From: Kuschelorhynchus macadamiae
Taxonomy: Eukaryota; Arthropoda; Insecta; Coleoptera; Curculionidae
Direction: 5' to 3'
Assembly: GCA_030620095.1 (NCBI GenBank)
Contig: JAUTXW010004695.1
Coordinates: forward strand, 930,001-994,000
DNA length: 64,000 bases
This document shows, in pieces, positions 49,292-59,814 of the stretch (its first letter is position 1; every line of letters starts with the position of its first letter). The position numbers and the translations under genes are program-made. The notes beneath the pieces are model-generated. The model was not told where the DNA came from, did no database searches, and saw only the letters and a program-made list of their open reading frames with translations.

Positions 49292-49740
49292 TCATCTTTT
49301 GATGTAAGCGCATTGTTTGCTAGTGTACCCATACCACTAGCTTCAGAGTACCTAAAGGAACTACATCAATAATTTGAAGAAAGAAATTATTGATGAATAT
49401 TTGCTTCTCACAAAATTATTTATGAATAAAATTTTTTCCGTTCCTTGCATATTTGTTTATAGGCAGATTAGAAACCCAATTCAAAAAAGAACTTAAGTAT
49501 TTTCCAAGAGTGTGGTATAGATACGTAGACGCTATATTTGCTATTTTTAAAACTAAAACAGAAAATTTGGACACTTTCTTAGAAACATTGAACAATAAAT
49601 ACCCTTCCATTAATTTTACGTACGAAAAGGAGAACAATGGGCAATTACCTTTTCTGGAAACGTTAGTTATTAGAAATAACGATAAATTAGAATTTGATAT
49701 TTATAGGAAATTTACTAATACTATAATAATATAATGATAA
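49292..49740 (+). pseudogene. Penelope-like reverse transcriptase remnant, catalytic YVDD altered
   Basis: The first piece reads FDVSALFASVPIPLASEYLK, the start of the Penelope-type RT palm (FDVxSLFTNVP in relatives). After stops and a frame change comes LETQFKKELKYFPRVWYRYV, then DAIFAIFKTKTEN, in which the active-site YVDD has become YVDA, removing a metal-binding aspartate. It continues KYPSINFTYEKENNGQLPFL, then TLVIRNN, before a stop near 49734. Confidence 0.82.
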
Positions 49741-49919
49741 TTTTGAACATAAATTAGTAAATAGACATAAGCATAAGAAAATGTTAAAAGATGCCACTAC
49801 GCTTCAAGCACCTGAGGCTCCCAATAAGTTCATAGTAATCCTATATGATCTCAGATATACGAGAGGTCTAGAAAAAGTATTTAAAAACGTGGGTTTTGAG
49901 AACAGTTTGAAAAATCTCT

Positions 49920-50315
49920 TTGAAAAACCCTAAAGACAAAGTCGACTTGAATGAGAGGAGTGGCATCTATAAAATTAGCTGTAATAACTGCGATCTTAAA
50001 TATGTTGGGCAAACTAAACGCTCCATAAACATTCGTTTTAAAGACCACATGGCACATTTAGGATACGGTAGAACAGAAAAGTCAAGCGTTGCCCAACATG
50101 CTTTGGAAAACTATCACCGATTAGGAATAAATAAACTTAAGTTGATTAAAGATGTATCTAATAATAGATTATTGGATGCATTTGAGAGTATAGAAATAGT
50201 TAAATGTGGTAAGAAAGCACTAAATAAAGACAGAGGGCCTATTCCCTATAGTCCCCTCTATTGTTTACTTGACAACGGTGCAGTCGGGCGCAACCAAGTC
50301 CACATTTACCTATAA
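49920..50315 (+). CDS. GIY-YIG endonuclease domain of a Penelope-like element
   Basis: An open frame of 131 codons. RSGIYKISCNNCDLKYVGQT contains the GIY and YVG (YIG) halves of the nuclease motif, with the CNNC cysteine pair typical of Penelope-like proteins, followed by KRSINIRFKDHMAHL with the catalytic Arg and a His, then SSVAQHALENYH and a C-terminal LLDAFESIEIVKC that supplies the Glu of the family. The domain nicks target DNA to prime reverse transcription. It is open but is the tail of a larger ORF whose reverse transcriptase is broken, so it is unlikely to be expressed as a working protein. The first Met (49920) is not a real start. Confidence 0.85.
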   Translation: MKNPKDKVDLNERSGIYKISCNNCDLKYVGQTKRSINIRFKDHMAHLGYGRTEKSSVAQHALENYHRLGINKLKLIKDVSNNRLLDAFESIEIVKCGKKALNKDRGPIPYSPLYCLLDNGAVGRNQVHIYL

Positions 50316-50357
50316 ATAGTCTCGGTTAGGATAAGTTACTTTAGTTTATATCATCTG

Positions 50358-50384
50358 CTGATGATGCTAACATGTTTAACGAAA
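50358..50384 (+). other. Hammerhead-like core at the end of the Penelope-like element
   Basis: CTGATGA (50358-50364) and GAAAC (50381-50385) are separated by 16 bases that form only a weak stem with mismatches. Both core strands match the hammerhead consensus exactly. I could not find a good stem I or stem III, so catalytic activity is doubtful. Confidence 0.45.
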
Positions 50385-50450
50385 CACGAACGTAACAAGT
50401 TGTGGTGTAGTGTAGTTAAAACTCTTGTATTTTGATCTACTAATGGTATG

Positions 50451-51495
50451 CTTAATCGTCGCAATAAACATTTCTGGGCGACTTGTTTCCTTTCAAAATT
50501 CAAGAACGACAAAATTTAAATGTTTGATGTGGCATTCTAAAAAATAAAATTTTCGGACCAATTTTTTTCCGTGAAAGTCTTACTGGTGTCAAATATCTTC
50601 AATATCTGAAAAATCATATACATCAAAGTTAGATAACATTCTTCTAAGTCAGAAATTTACATCATTTTATCAACAGGAGGACAACAGGAGTTTTTAAGTG
50701 CTACATAATTTTTGAATAAGGACTATGATTGTGGATTAGACGAAATGGACATATAAGACGGCCAGCAACCAGTCCAGACCTGACGCCGCTTGACGTATTT
50801 CTATGGGGCTATCTAAAAAACAAAATTTACTACAGTAGACCCGGAGATATAGCTGTATTGGAACAGAGAATTAGGGAAGAAATTGCAAGATTAAACGAAA
50901 ATCACTTTATTTTTAACTGTGTTAATCGCAATTTGTTACAAAATATTAAGAAGTGCTTCGCCAAACAGGGAAAACATGTAAATAACTAGAATTTATGTTT
51001 TTTAATTTTATTTGCCATTTTTTCTTTCATTTTTTAAATTTTCATTTAATATTTATTATTCATAATATAATATTTCTTTACTTTAAAATCATATTAATAT
51101 TTTTTTACATTATCGTCAAGACACCTTAGACACGACTTCAACTACATTAAATAGGATATTAAAGTTTCTGAGGCTATTAAAAAAATGCAAGTTTCTATGG
51201 AAACGGTAAATTACTGATTAGTGACTTACTAAAACTTTATATATCCATACAAATTGTCTGCTTTTGACAAACCTCCCCCCTTTCCTCGCCGCTTCAGATC
51301 CGTGCGAGGTACTTTATATATTGAATTTCAGGGGCTAAGGGGGAATTTTTAAGTCAAATAGCTCAAAATCATAGATTTTTGGAAAGGGAATAATAAGGAG
51401 AATCTTAAGAATTAAAAGTATGCAGAGCATTTCATTAAAAAAAAAACAAAATTTGCTATGAAACTAGTTTCTGACTCACCCTGTATATTTAAAAT
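50451..51495 (+). mobile_element. Mariner-like element, 3' part
   Basis: A transposase C-terminus (50729-50989) is followed by an AT-rich trailer, then 51180-51330, which matches the reverse complement of 15470-15720, and finally GACTCACCCTGTATATTT at 51474-51491, an inverted ACAGGGTGAGTC-type end. No left end was found. Confidence 0.6.
50729..50989 (+). pseudogene. Mariner-like transposase C-terminal fragment
   Basis: WIRRNGHIRRPATSPDLTPL, then DVFLWGYLKNKIYYSRPGDI, is the third catalytic region and the C-terminal end of DUF4817-type mariner-like transposases (WPxxSPDLTPLDFFLWGYLKNKVY in relatives). The Trp of WPA is RPA here. It ends with FAKQGKHVNN and a natural stop. Upstream the domain holding the first two acidic residues is not legible. 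Confidence 0.82.
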
Positions 51496-52539
51496 TATTT
51501 TTTCTAGAAAGCTCCCTGAAGTCCATACAAACTTTGTACTTATTATTTTTTCTATCTACAACAATAAACGCTGCAAATGGGTAGCGAAATATAAATGATG
51601 GACTTGGTCAATCCATAGACAAAACGAACTACTTAGATCTTCCATATAATTAGGCTTAATCATCACTTAACTTGCATCGATTTGTTACGCTCCTGGAAAA
51701 ACGTGCCTTCTTTGTGCTAAAATGATCGACTTTTATTCATTTGTTACGCCCCTGGATTCCCGAGACTCCTTTATTTATCTGAATGAACGGGTTGAGTAAT
51801 GGCTATTTGATTGCTTATAGATGGTGATTTTAAAATAACATGTTACATTTTGTTAATAATTCATGCTGATGAACAGTTGCAGCGGCAACAACGAAAGCCT
51901 TGTGCAACGTTGTTGTCATTTCGAAATATCGGTTTATGATGTGGTTTTAATTTTGCAAATGGGAGTGATTTTGTTAATCAAGGCAGTGGCTTTGTTTATT
52001 TAATTACATTTTTAATCACAATAGAAATAAATTTATAACTCAAAAATTTAAAAAAACATAACATATGTTATAGATCAAATTAATTTTACATTTGTTTAAT
52101 TTAATATATCAATTATCTAGATTTAAAGGAACATTATTGTTTTGATATTTTTATATATTCTTGATAAAAACTTTTGCTTTTAAAAAAATGCGACTCTCGT
52201 CAAGAAAATTTTAAAAATATTAATTTTAGCTAAAAGTAAAATTACCTCTACCTTTTATTTTCGAGGAAAATATTATTAGTGAATTTTTTTAAAATTCCAT
52301 CCTTAGTCCCATTGAAAACACATATAACAAATTATTTAATCAGGGATGATTTTACCACCAAACGACATAAGTTCCTTTAAAAAGGCTTGCTTAAAATCCA
52401 GAGTCTACCGGTATGTTAATGCCTGAATATCCAAGACGCGTTTTTGTATTTTATGCATCTTTTTAAAAGCTTTTATTTAATTAACATGTAAGTTAGTTAA
52501 ATAGTCAGTTATGATGTTTGGGTCAAATCTTGCAAGTAA
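51496..52539. other. Spacer with a short duplicated motif
   Basis: No gene was seen. GATTTGTTACGCTCCTGG (about 51679) and CATTTGTTACGCCCCTGG (about 51739) are near-identical 60 bases apart. The 52380-52450 part (GCCTGAATATCCAAGACGCG) resembles 57070-57110 (GCCTGAATATTCAAGAGGCG), so fragments of a further dispersed repeat are present. Confidence 0.4.
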
Positions 52540-52915
52540 CTTTTGGAGCAGTTTTCGCTACCCGAATTGACTGAGATTTGGTATACATACACAAACTCGA
52601 TGATAATACAATATTATGGTGTCCAATCATGAACGTCTTATACAGAGATGTCAAAACGTAAAGATATGTAAAATTTTAATTTTTTTTTTACTATTGCAAA
52701 CATTTCATGTGACCGCCGTCTTGAATTCATACCACAATTTTACCAGTTCATCTCTATATCATAATTAATTGTTGCACAAAATTTGAAACCAATCTATTAA
52801 GCAGTTTTTTCAGGTCGGATTTTGTTTCACTACCTTAGAATCGTGCCAAAATTTTACTAGTTAATTACTACTTGATTTTCATACAAAATTTGAGATAAAT
52901 TGAATAAGTAGTTTA
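52540..52915 (+). repeat. Dispersed repeat, family R, copy 3 (partial, duplicated module)
   Basis: Two successive modules of about 100 bases (CAAAATTTGAAACCAATCTA... and CAAAATTTGAGATAAATTGA...) match the sequence preceding the GACA-rich part of copies 2 and 4. The GACA part itself is missing because retrotransposon B begins here. Confidence 0.5.
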
Positions 52916-53533
52916 TCAAAAATATTAGAAAAAATAATTAATAAACAACTTGAGGAGCATGTGGAGCAAAACCGTATTTTGCCTGAAACCCAATCGAGCT
53001 TTAGAAGGAGTCACGGATGTTCCAGGGCTCTATTAAACGTTAGTAATGATAGATTTCGTGCAACTGATTCTGGACAAATAACGATATTAGCACTTTTAGA
53101 CTTTTCGAAAGCATTCGATAATTTAGATCGCCTAATTATTGTTGGCTATTCTCCATTACATTGGTCTAAGTGAAAATGCTGTAAATTTTTTTCCAAGATC
53201 GAAAGCAGTGTGTAATTCTTGATGGAGAATTATCCACTGAACTATTCGTTGATACTGGCGCGCCGCAGGGATCCATTATCAGTCCTGTGCTATATTCTGT
53301 ATATACTTCAAATCTGCCGAACGTTATTAAAAAACGCAAATCCCAATATTATGCAGACGACACACAAACATATTTCTCTTTTAAAAAAACAGGACATCGT
53401 TGAGGGGTGTCAAGCTCTTAATACCGATCTCAAAGAACTTCAAAAATCTTCAGTGCATCATTCCTTACATCTTAGTCCAAAAAAATGTTGTATTATGATC
53501 TTTGGTAAGACGAATAATATGGATAGCGTTAGG

Positions 53534-55589
53534 CAGGGGCATGCAGTCCACGGAAGCAAGGGAAGCAGTGCTTCCCAAAAAAAAATTGCAAAACATCTTT
53601 AAAAATGTAATTTTTGAAATAGGAAACCATCAATTTAGTTTATATTAAAAATGCTAAAATATTATCTTAATTGTCAAGCCCATAATAAATGCGGCTTTGA
53701 TTCCGACCCAGCCACAATAGAATATCGAATAGAACCTATTCGGGCCACTAGCTTATCTGCAGTCAAGTCATGTATGCTTGATTTCCTCTGAATCGAGCCA
53801 GAGGTTATTGAACTTTCCACCGGCTGTTTGCAATTTTTGCATTTCAGTCGCGTGCTTTAAGTGGTGGCGGAAGCTATCGTTGGAGTAGGTTCTTTGTTTG
53901 AACGGCTATCCGTGTATTGGTGCGATATGGAAGACAATATTACGGACGTGGATATGCAAAAACGTCAACTTCGGCTGTCGGTAATAACATTGAAAATGTT
54001 GGACAATTTAGTAAGAAGAGTGTGTGTGAACGTGTGGTGTGTGTCTTAATAATAACAACATTAAACTTCGCTGATAAGCTTCAAATAATTATCAAAGGAA
54101 GGGCAAAAACGCCTATGAAAAATTTAACCACAAAAATGTAAAACTGTATTAGACATTTTTATCCGGAAAAACAATACGAACAATTTAAATGGCTAACAGA
54201 GTGTGAAAATATAAGTAAATTATTTTGTTGGCCATGTTTACTTTTTGAAATGGAAAAAGGTCTCTGGAATAAAACTGATTTTTCCGATTTAAACAATTTC
54301 CATAAAGCTGTAAAAAGACACATTATGTCCAAAGCGCATTTACAGGCCGTCATAAAAGAAAAAGTCTTCGGCAAAACCAGAATTGAACACGCCCTTAATA
54401 AACAGCTGGAAATTAGTCACCGCCAACACAATGAACTAGTCGATAAAAATAGGCAAATATTAAGAAGACTTATCGATGTTATTTGTTTTCTCGGACAGCA
54501 CTTCAAATAGAGGAAATTGTCAAGATTTACTTAGTTTAATGGCTAATACGATGATTGCTTAAAAAATCATTTAGAGCAGTCTAGCGTTTTTTGCGGAACG
54601 TCGAATCGAATCCAGAATGATTTAATTTCCGCTGTTGCAACCATTATTCTAAAAACGATTGCCCAAAGTAGCTTCTACTAGGTGGAACTATAATGAAAAA
54701 CTTGTATTAACAGTATCTGAAAATCCTGATTCACTGATTGGACTATTTGAGAATATAATAGAAAATAATGAAACGTGGGACTCAGAAGCAATAAATAGTT
54801 CGAGGGGGTTTTTGGACTGTTTGAAACGAGATTTTAATTTTAGTTATTTGTTGAACATATTTTCAGAAATATTTCCATTCTCGGACAATGTTTTTAATAT
54901 ATTACAAACTAAAACAAATGATATTGCTTGTTGCCTAATTTTTGCCCTTTTTGGGAGAAAACGATGACGTTAAATGTAGCGCCACAAGCCAAGCGTCTTC
55001 GAACAGACCTGGTGGGAGATGTTCAAACATCATACAGACGCCTCTTTTATGAAATAAACGATCAAATTCAGCAACAAATAAACTATAGATTTAACGGTTT
55101 AAATGATTTTAAATTCCTCGAGCTCTGCAATTTTGATGCATTTAAAGGAAAAACTTTTCCAGAAGATGCGCTTAAATCTTTTCTTCTTCATTATAGCCAG
55201 TTCTTCGACTGAGTGTTACTGCGATCTGAACTAAAAGTGATTTACGAAACTGATGACATTAGCGCAAAAAATACCGCTAAGGAACTAATGTAATTTTTAA
55301 AAGACAAGGAGCTGGAAGATGCCTACACCGAAGTGTCGAAATTGTGTGAATTAGTATTGACAATACCTGCCACAAGTTCATCAGTAGAACGCAATTTTTC
55401 AACACTTAAACGTATAAAAAATTTCGTGAGAAATTCAACGGGGCAGGAGAGATTTTCGCATACATCGCTGTTGTCCATTGAAAATAAACTTCTCCAAAAT
55501 ATGTCGAAGCATCGACGTTTTTAGGATGACGTCATTGACGAATTTGCAAAAATTGCTTCCCTTTCTTAAAATTTCACCGCACGCCACTG
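53534..55589 (+). mobile_element. hAT element (TTF/DUF4371 type) inside retrotransposon B
   Basis: The left end CAGGGGCATGCAGTCCACGG and the inverted right end CAGTGGCGTGCGGTGAAATT match moderately. The 8-bp flanks GCGTTAGG (53526-53533) and GTGTTAGG (55590-55597) differ by one base and are read as the target duplication. The length is 2056 bp and the plus-strand transposase is decayed. Confidence 0.88.
54080..55525 (+). pseudogene. hAT transposase relic, ZMYM1-like
   Basis: The N-terminal zinc-finger part reads KLFCWPCLLFEMEKGLWNKT and KAVKRHIMSKAHLQAVIKEK. A DUF4371-like region begins at HRQHNELVDKNRQILRRLID and breaks after VICFLGQ near 54505; the expected ALRGHDE-type block is missing. 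Later frames give VASTRWNYNEKLVLTVSENP and FDAFKGKTFPEDALKSFLLH. The C-terminal hAT dimerisation region LVLTIPATSSSVERNFSTLK and LSIENKLLQ is well preserved (55344-55500). At least five frame breaks or stops are present. Confidence 0.83.
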
Positions 55590-56047
55590 GTGTTAGGGAG
55601 TTAGTTAATATAAAAATCGGAGATTCCACCCTACCGGTTGAAGATAGTGTGAGTAATTTGTGCGTTGTATTCGACAAAGATCTTCGATTTGACAACCATG
55701 TCTTTCAATGTATTCAACGAGCGTAACCTAAAATAATGCTTGTGCTCTCCATATTTAAACATGATGACGTAGTTTATGGAAATAGTCTAAAGGCTCTTCC
55801 GAAACAGAGAATCCAAAAAGTTCCAAAGTCCTGTTTACGTCTTATATATGGAATCCGAAAGCGGGAACGAATATCTTATAAATTATCGGATGCAAGGTGG
55901 TTGAATATGGATAATAGGAGGAGGCATGTTGTTACCATAAAATTTTACTCTTTAAGAAACCTCCCTACCTATACTAAAAAAAAATAATATTTAGATCTCA
56001 TGTGCATAACCTGATTGTTCGATTCCGTGGTACAACAACTACATATT

Positions 56048-56069
56048 TATATATATATATATATATATA
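56048..56069. repeat. Short (TA)n tract in the retrotransposon B coding region
   Basis: About 11 TA units inserted in frame between VVQQLH and KPQHKSAMYE of the relic. Confidence 0.9.
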
Positions 56070-56481
56070 AACCCCAGCATAAATCTGCCATGTATGAAGT
56101 TCCGTATAATATTAGCATATTGTATAACTCTCTTACGGATCATCTCAAATACCTCACGCCACCAAATTTCAGAAACAAACTTTTTAAATATCGTTTTGAC
56201 AGGCAGGCCACAGTATAATAATAACTGTAGAACTATGCTTTGTTACTCTGTTTTTCTTTCTTTTTTATATACTCCCTGTAGAAGACACAGGTACTTATGA
56301 AATATGTTTTTTTTGTATTGTAAGTATGTTGTTTTTAAAGTTAAGTTGATCAGGGTGGATAACACTTAGTTATTGGTATCTACATCTGGACTTCCTTTTC
56401 TGTCGTTACATTTTAAATATTCATATATTTAATTACTTACTGTAAATCATTTACCTCTGTAATGTGGAAATAAAGACATAA

Positions 56482-56502
56482 CTATTATTATTATTATTAT
56501 TC
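56482..56502. repeat. (TTA)n tail of retrotransposon B
   Basis: Six to seven TTA units directly follow the 3' untranslated region. Trinucleotide tails are typical of several non-LTR clades. Confidence 0.85.
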
Positions 56503-56760
56503 AACTAGGCCGCCATTTTGTTTCTCCATATTGGATTTTTATCAAAATATTACCAGGTCATCCCCATATGACTTTAAATTTTTGACCAAAATTTGAAACT
56601 AACCGGGTAAGTAATTTTTTAGCTATGCCTCGAACAGACAGGCAGACAGACAGACAGACAGACCGACGGAATTGAACTAACATGCTTTTCAGCATCTAGG
56701 GACTCCGAAACGTGAGGGTGATTTTTTCACGATTACAATACTTTCCTTTTACGTAGGGAT
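56503..56760 (+). repeat. Dispersed repeat, family R, copy 4
   Basis: It contains the AACCGGGTAAGTAATTTTTT module, a (GACA)n stretch at 56636-56664, GACGGAATTGAACTAACATG and CATCTAGGGACT, then TTTTTTCACGATTACAATAC. This is the most complete copy in the window. Confidence 0.7.
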
Positions 56761-57597
56761 GTAAAAATGGTTCGGCAAAAAAAACAACTGGGTGAAACGC
56801 CTATTTTGAAGGGTTGGAGAATTCATATTCTTTTAGAGGCGATATAAAGGATAGAAAGACGCTGCCAAAACGTATCGAACTAACAGGGGCTTATCTTTAA
56901 AAATAAAGTAGATTTTACATATTAAAATGTTTTTTGTTGCCCAGGGCAAGTACTTAGCATACAATTCTCGTATTTCATTAAGGATAAGTATGTTATTTAA
57001 CACCGACATAGGTCACTTTTAAAAGCTCGCTTTATAGAGTCCAAAGTTTAGTGACCTCGCACCGTTGTTGCCTGAATATTCAAGAGGCGTTCTTATACTT
57101 TATACCATACTTAGCTGACGACACCACCTCGGCCGACAGAATTTTTATCAGTGTAGTGTTTTGTATGTAAAAAGGTACGCTGAAAGATGTTATCGAATGA
57201 AAAATACACTTTTCGTAGTACTAGAAGCAATAAATACGTCAAGAACAATAAACATTAAAAACTACCAATTCATCTATCTACAAGAAAAGCATAACAGAGT
57301 TATCGAAACATTTAACCTCTTAGCTTGAAATGTTTTCTTACTAATAAATATTTAAAGTAATCCTCAAGTTGGGTATGCTAAAATATTCCAAAAATTAAAT
57401 AAATAAAATAAATTATTGAACTTTTAAGAATTTGAATCAAGAAAATATTCATATTTTTAAAAGTTTTGTGATTGTGTAAATTTATTTTTTTTTTAATTTT
57501 CTGTTCAGTAGTTCATAAACTAAAGTTTAAAAAAATACTTTTTTACGTTTATTTTATTTTGTACTTTTATTATTTTCATTCACGATTAGGCCCTTGA
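56761..57597. other. Spacer with repeat fragments
   Basis: No gene was found. 57010-57110 matches 52370-52450 in part (a stretch with GCCTGAATATTCAAGAGGCG), so a diverged dispersed repeat is present in both places. Confidence 0.4.
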
Positions 57598-57598
57598 A

Positions 57599-57720
57599 TA
57601 GCCACCGCGCTCGCCAGATTTGTCTCCATTAGATTTTTTCTACAGAAATATTTCAAAAACGAGAGTTATGTAAACCAACCAGAATCGTTATAAAGCTGCA
57701 AACATTTTTTTAACTGTCGT
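57599..57720 (+). pseudogene. Mariner-like transposase C-terminal scrap
   Basis: TAG at 57599 (in place of the Trp codon) is followed by PPRSPDLSPLDFFYRNISKT, the third catalytic region of mariner-like transposases. Only about 40 codons remain. A related scrap lies at 61443-61560. Confidence 0.7.
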
Positions 57721-57838
57721 TTTAATTTATAACTTACACGATGAAAAACATGACCTTAATTAAACTTTGATTTTTGCGTACTTTCACTTTATACAAAATT
57801 GAGATTTGGTTAGTGGCTTAAGTACGTCCATCGATATC

Positions 57839-59239
57839 ATACAGGGTGATCCACAAATATTGCTAATTCCATTACTTATAAAAACAAAAATGCGTGTTTT
57901 TATAATGGAACAACCTGTATAAACTGAGAGACAATTAAATTTGCTTTCAAATGATGTATTTGTAACTAAAGTGTAAGGTTTTTCTAAAAAACACGATTTT
58001 TAGTGAATTTATGAGATTTGACGTTTTTGTCATAGGTAGCCATGATAGTTCGTGGCTTAAAATAGTGTAAAATAAATCCGAACAATGCGCATTCAAATGA
58101 TGTTTTTCTTACATGAGCAATGTGATGAAAATAATAGCGAAAACTTGTAGAAAACTTAATAACATTGAATTACCACAAATTAAAAAATAACAATAAAATT
58201 AACATGTCAGATGGAGACAAGAAAATATTATTTGTGTTTTAGTAAATGTGGAAAGTGTTGGCCATTGTATGTAGTGGCTCTTCTAATTTCACTGGCATCC
58301 AGTTCTTCAATACACTGAACTACTCGTTGCCATATTTCTTCCTTGTTTTGTACCGCTATTACATACACTTTTTGTTTTCAAAGAACTCCATAAATAAAAG
58401 TCCAGTGGCGTGAGGTCGGGCGACCTCGCTGGCCAACCCCAGGTGTTACCAACAATTGCGATATTCTTCGAGAGTTAAATTTTCGAGGAAATCACTTAAA
58501 GTAGATCTCAATATTTGCAGGTATTTTGCAAAATCCAAAGGTTCATCATAAATTTGGAACCTAATTTTTTCATCTTTCGACAAACAAGAAACATTAAAAC
58601 TGAATTTATTTTGAAACTCATTTATTTGGTCGTATAAGGGTTTTGGTCGACCCAAAAGTGTCTGTTCCTTCTATTAGGAATTCCTTCCCTTAAAAACCTA
58701 GCCTCGTCAGTCCAAATAATATTTTTTATAAAAATGTGGTTCACTTGAATGCCAATCAAAAGCATTTCTCTGGATTTGCGTGGAAGTATCCCAAGACATT
58801 TATAAAATTATCTTCATCGGTAGTCACAGGTTTTGTTAAAGTATAAGGAGCCATAATTTCTGAAATTGTTCTGCCTGTTCACAATCTTTCGTTCGTTCAG
58901 TTCTGGCTAATCGGTATATCATATTGCATATGTCGAATAAACAACTTCATTTGAATATGTATTATTCGGATTCATTTTACACTGTTCGTACCAGATCATT
59001 TACTAAACGTCAATAATGATTCACATGTCACTTATTTAATTGTTTTAAGACTCATAGCAACGAACTATCTATGACAAATTTCATAAATTCATTAAATATC
59101 GTGTTTTTTAGAAAAACCTGAATTGAAAGCAGTCTTTCACGTTTTAAAATAATATACAGGGTGTTCCGTTAGAAAAAACGCATTTTTGTCCTCTTTTATA
59201 AGTAATGGAGTTTAACAATAATTTTAGATCACACTGTAT
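57839..59239 (-). mobile_element. Mariner-like element with long composite inverted repeats
   Basis: Left 57839-58075 and right 59020-59239 are inverted copies of about 220-240 bases (TTCCATTACTTATAAAA, AAAAATGCGTTTTT and TTTTTCTAAAAAACACGAT shared). Each outer 80 bases is itself bounded by ATACAGGGTG and CCTGTAT. The element length is 1401 bp with a minus-strand transposase remnant. Confidence 0.85.
58380..58990 (-). pseudogene. Mariner-like transposase lacking the second catalytic aspartate
   Basis: On the minus strand IIWTDEARFLREGIPNRRNR, with HFWVDQNP, marks the first catalytic Asp near 58700. Then, with frame changes, KFSFNVSCLSKDEKIRFQIY and LRSTLSDFLENLTLEEYR follow. The text goes straight to IVGNTWGWPARSPDLTPLDF near 58440-58400, with no DGxPxH block between. 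The region with the second Asp is deleted, as in the element at 13303. Confidence 0.8.
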
Positions 59240-59665
59240 GTTAGCGATTCGATTTGCATATTGAAGCTATGTATCCTGGATTTACTTGAGCCATTACCCA
59301 AGTTTCAATTTTATTTGAAGTAAAAGTACGGAGGTTTATTTGAGGTCATGTTGTTCATCGTGTATGTTAAAAATTAATTAATATTTCGAAAATGGATAGA
59401 GATAAATATAGGAAAGTATGAAGGGAAAACATTTAGAATTTATCAGCCATTCCAAAAAAGTAACAGTATACAGGATGTTCCATTTAAAATAACAAAATTG
59501 CTGCGACTTTTAGGTAGAAGCGGCAACACTGTGTGACTGAAAATATTTTGTATCGATAAAGCAGGTCCGTTTACTCAAGAAACCAAATTTTCAGGACAAT
59601 CCCACCACTCGTTTTCTGTAAACGTCTAAGCTACCATCGACCTTGAATCAAAGCGTATATACATA
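59240..59665. other. Spacer with a mariner-like end fragment
   Basis: At 59468 the sequence TACAGGATGTTCCATTTAAA resembles the end at 15129. No partner end or coding sequence was seen. Confidence 0.45.
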
Positions 59666-59781
59666 CAGGGTGTCCCACGACGAACTGCGGCGATCGATTT
59701 CTCAGAAAGTAGACTTTGGAAAAAGTTGAAATTCTGGTAGCTAACTAAAGTCGATCGGGGGCAATTCGCGCAAAGTATTTT

Positions 59782-59814
59782 CAAGATGGCGCCACTTCCG
59801 GTTATACCGGAAGT
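59782..59814. promoter_or_regulatory. Palindromic ETS-type site with adjacent YY1-like motif
   Basis: ACTTCCGGT (59794-59802), TAT, ACCGGAAGT (59806-59814) is a perfect 9-bp inverted repeat in which each arm is an ETS-family consensus (CCGGAAGT). AAGATGGCGCC directly precedes it and resembles a YY1/Pho site. It lies upstream of the transposase gene and may be its promoter; that is inference. Confidence 0.5.

Larger units (their letters stand above)
49280..50450 (+). mobile_element. Penelope-like element, 5'-truncated, with GIY-YIG nuclease
   Basis: Reverse transcriptase remains (49292-49740) and a GIY-YIG domain (49920-50315) are followed 40 bases later by a CTGATGA plus GAAAC core. This order is the known architecture of animal Penelope-like elements. 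The 5' end is lost at the (TA)n tract and the right boundary is approximate. Confidence 0.88.
52917..56218 (+). pseudogene. Reverse transcriptase relic of retrotransposon B (discontinuous)
   Basis: Left part: SKILEKIINKQLEEHVEQNR, ILALLDFSKAFDNLDRL, then in changed frames TGAPQGSIISPVLYSVYTSN and SQYYADDTQTYF, containing the catalytic aspartate pair, and a segment ending GKTNNMDSVR at 53533. Right part from 55590: RELVNIKIGDSTLPVEDSVS, KDLRFDNHVF, HDDVVYGNSLKALPKQRIQK and LYNSLTDHLKYLTPPNFRNK near the C-terminus, ending at 56218. Several stops and frameshifts are present on both sides. Confidence 0.8.
52916..56502 (+). mobile_element. Non-LTR retrotransposon B (jockey/CR1-like), split by a hAT element
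   Basis: It starts within the reverse transcriptase domain and ends with GGAAATAAAGACATAAC and a (TTA)n tail at 56482-56502. The hAT element at 53534-55589 interrupts it; the flanking reverse transcriptase parts continue one another in frame across the site. A short (TA)n tract lies at 56048-56069. Confidence 0.82.
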
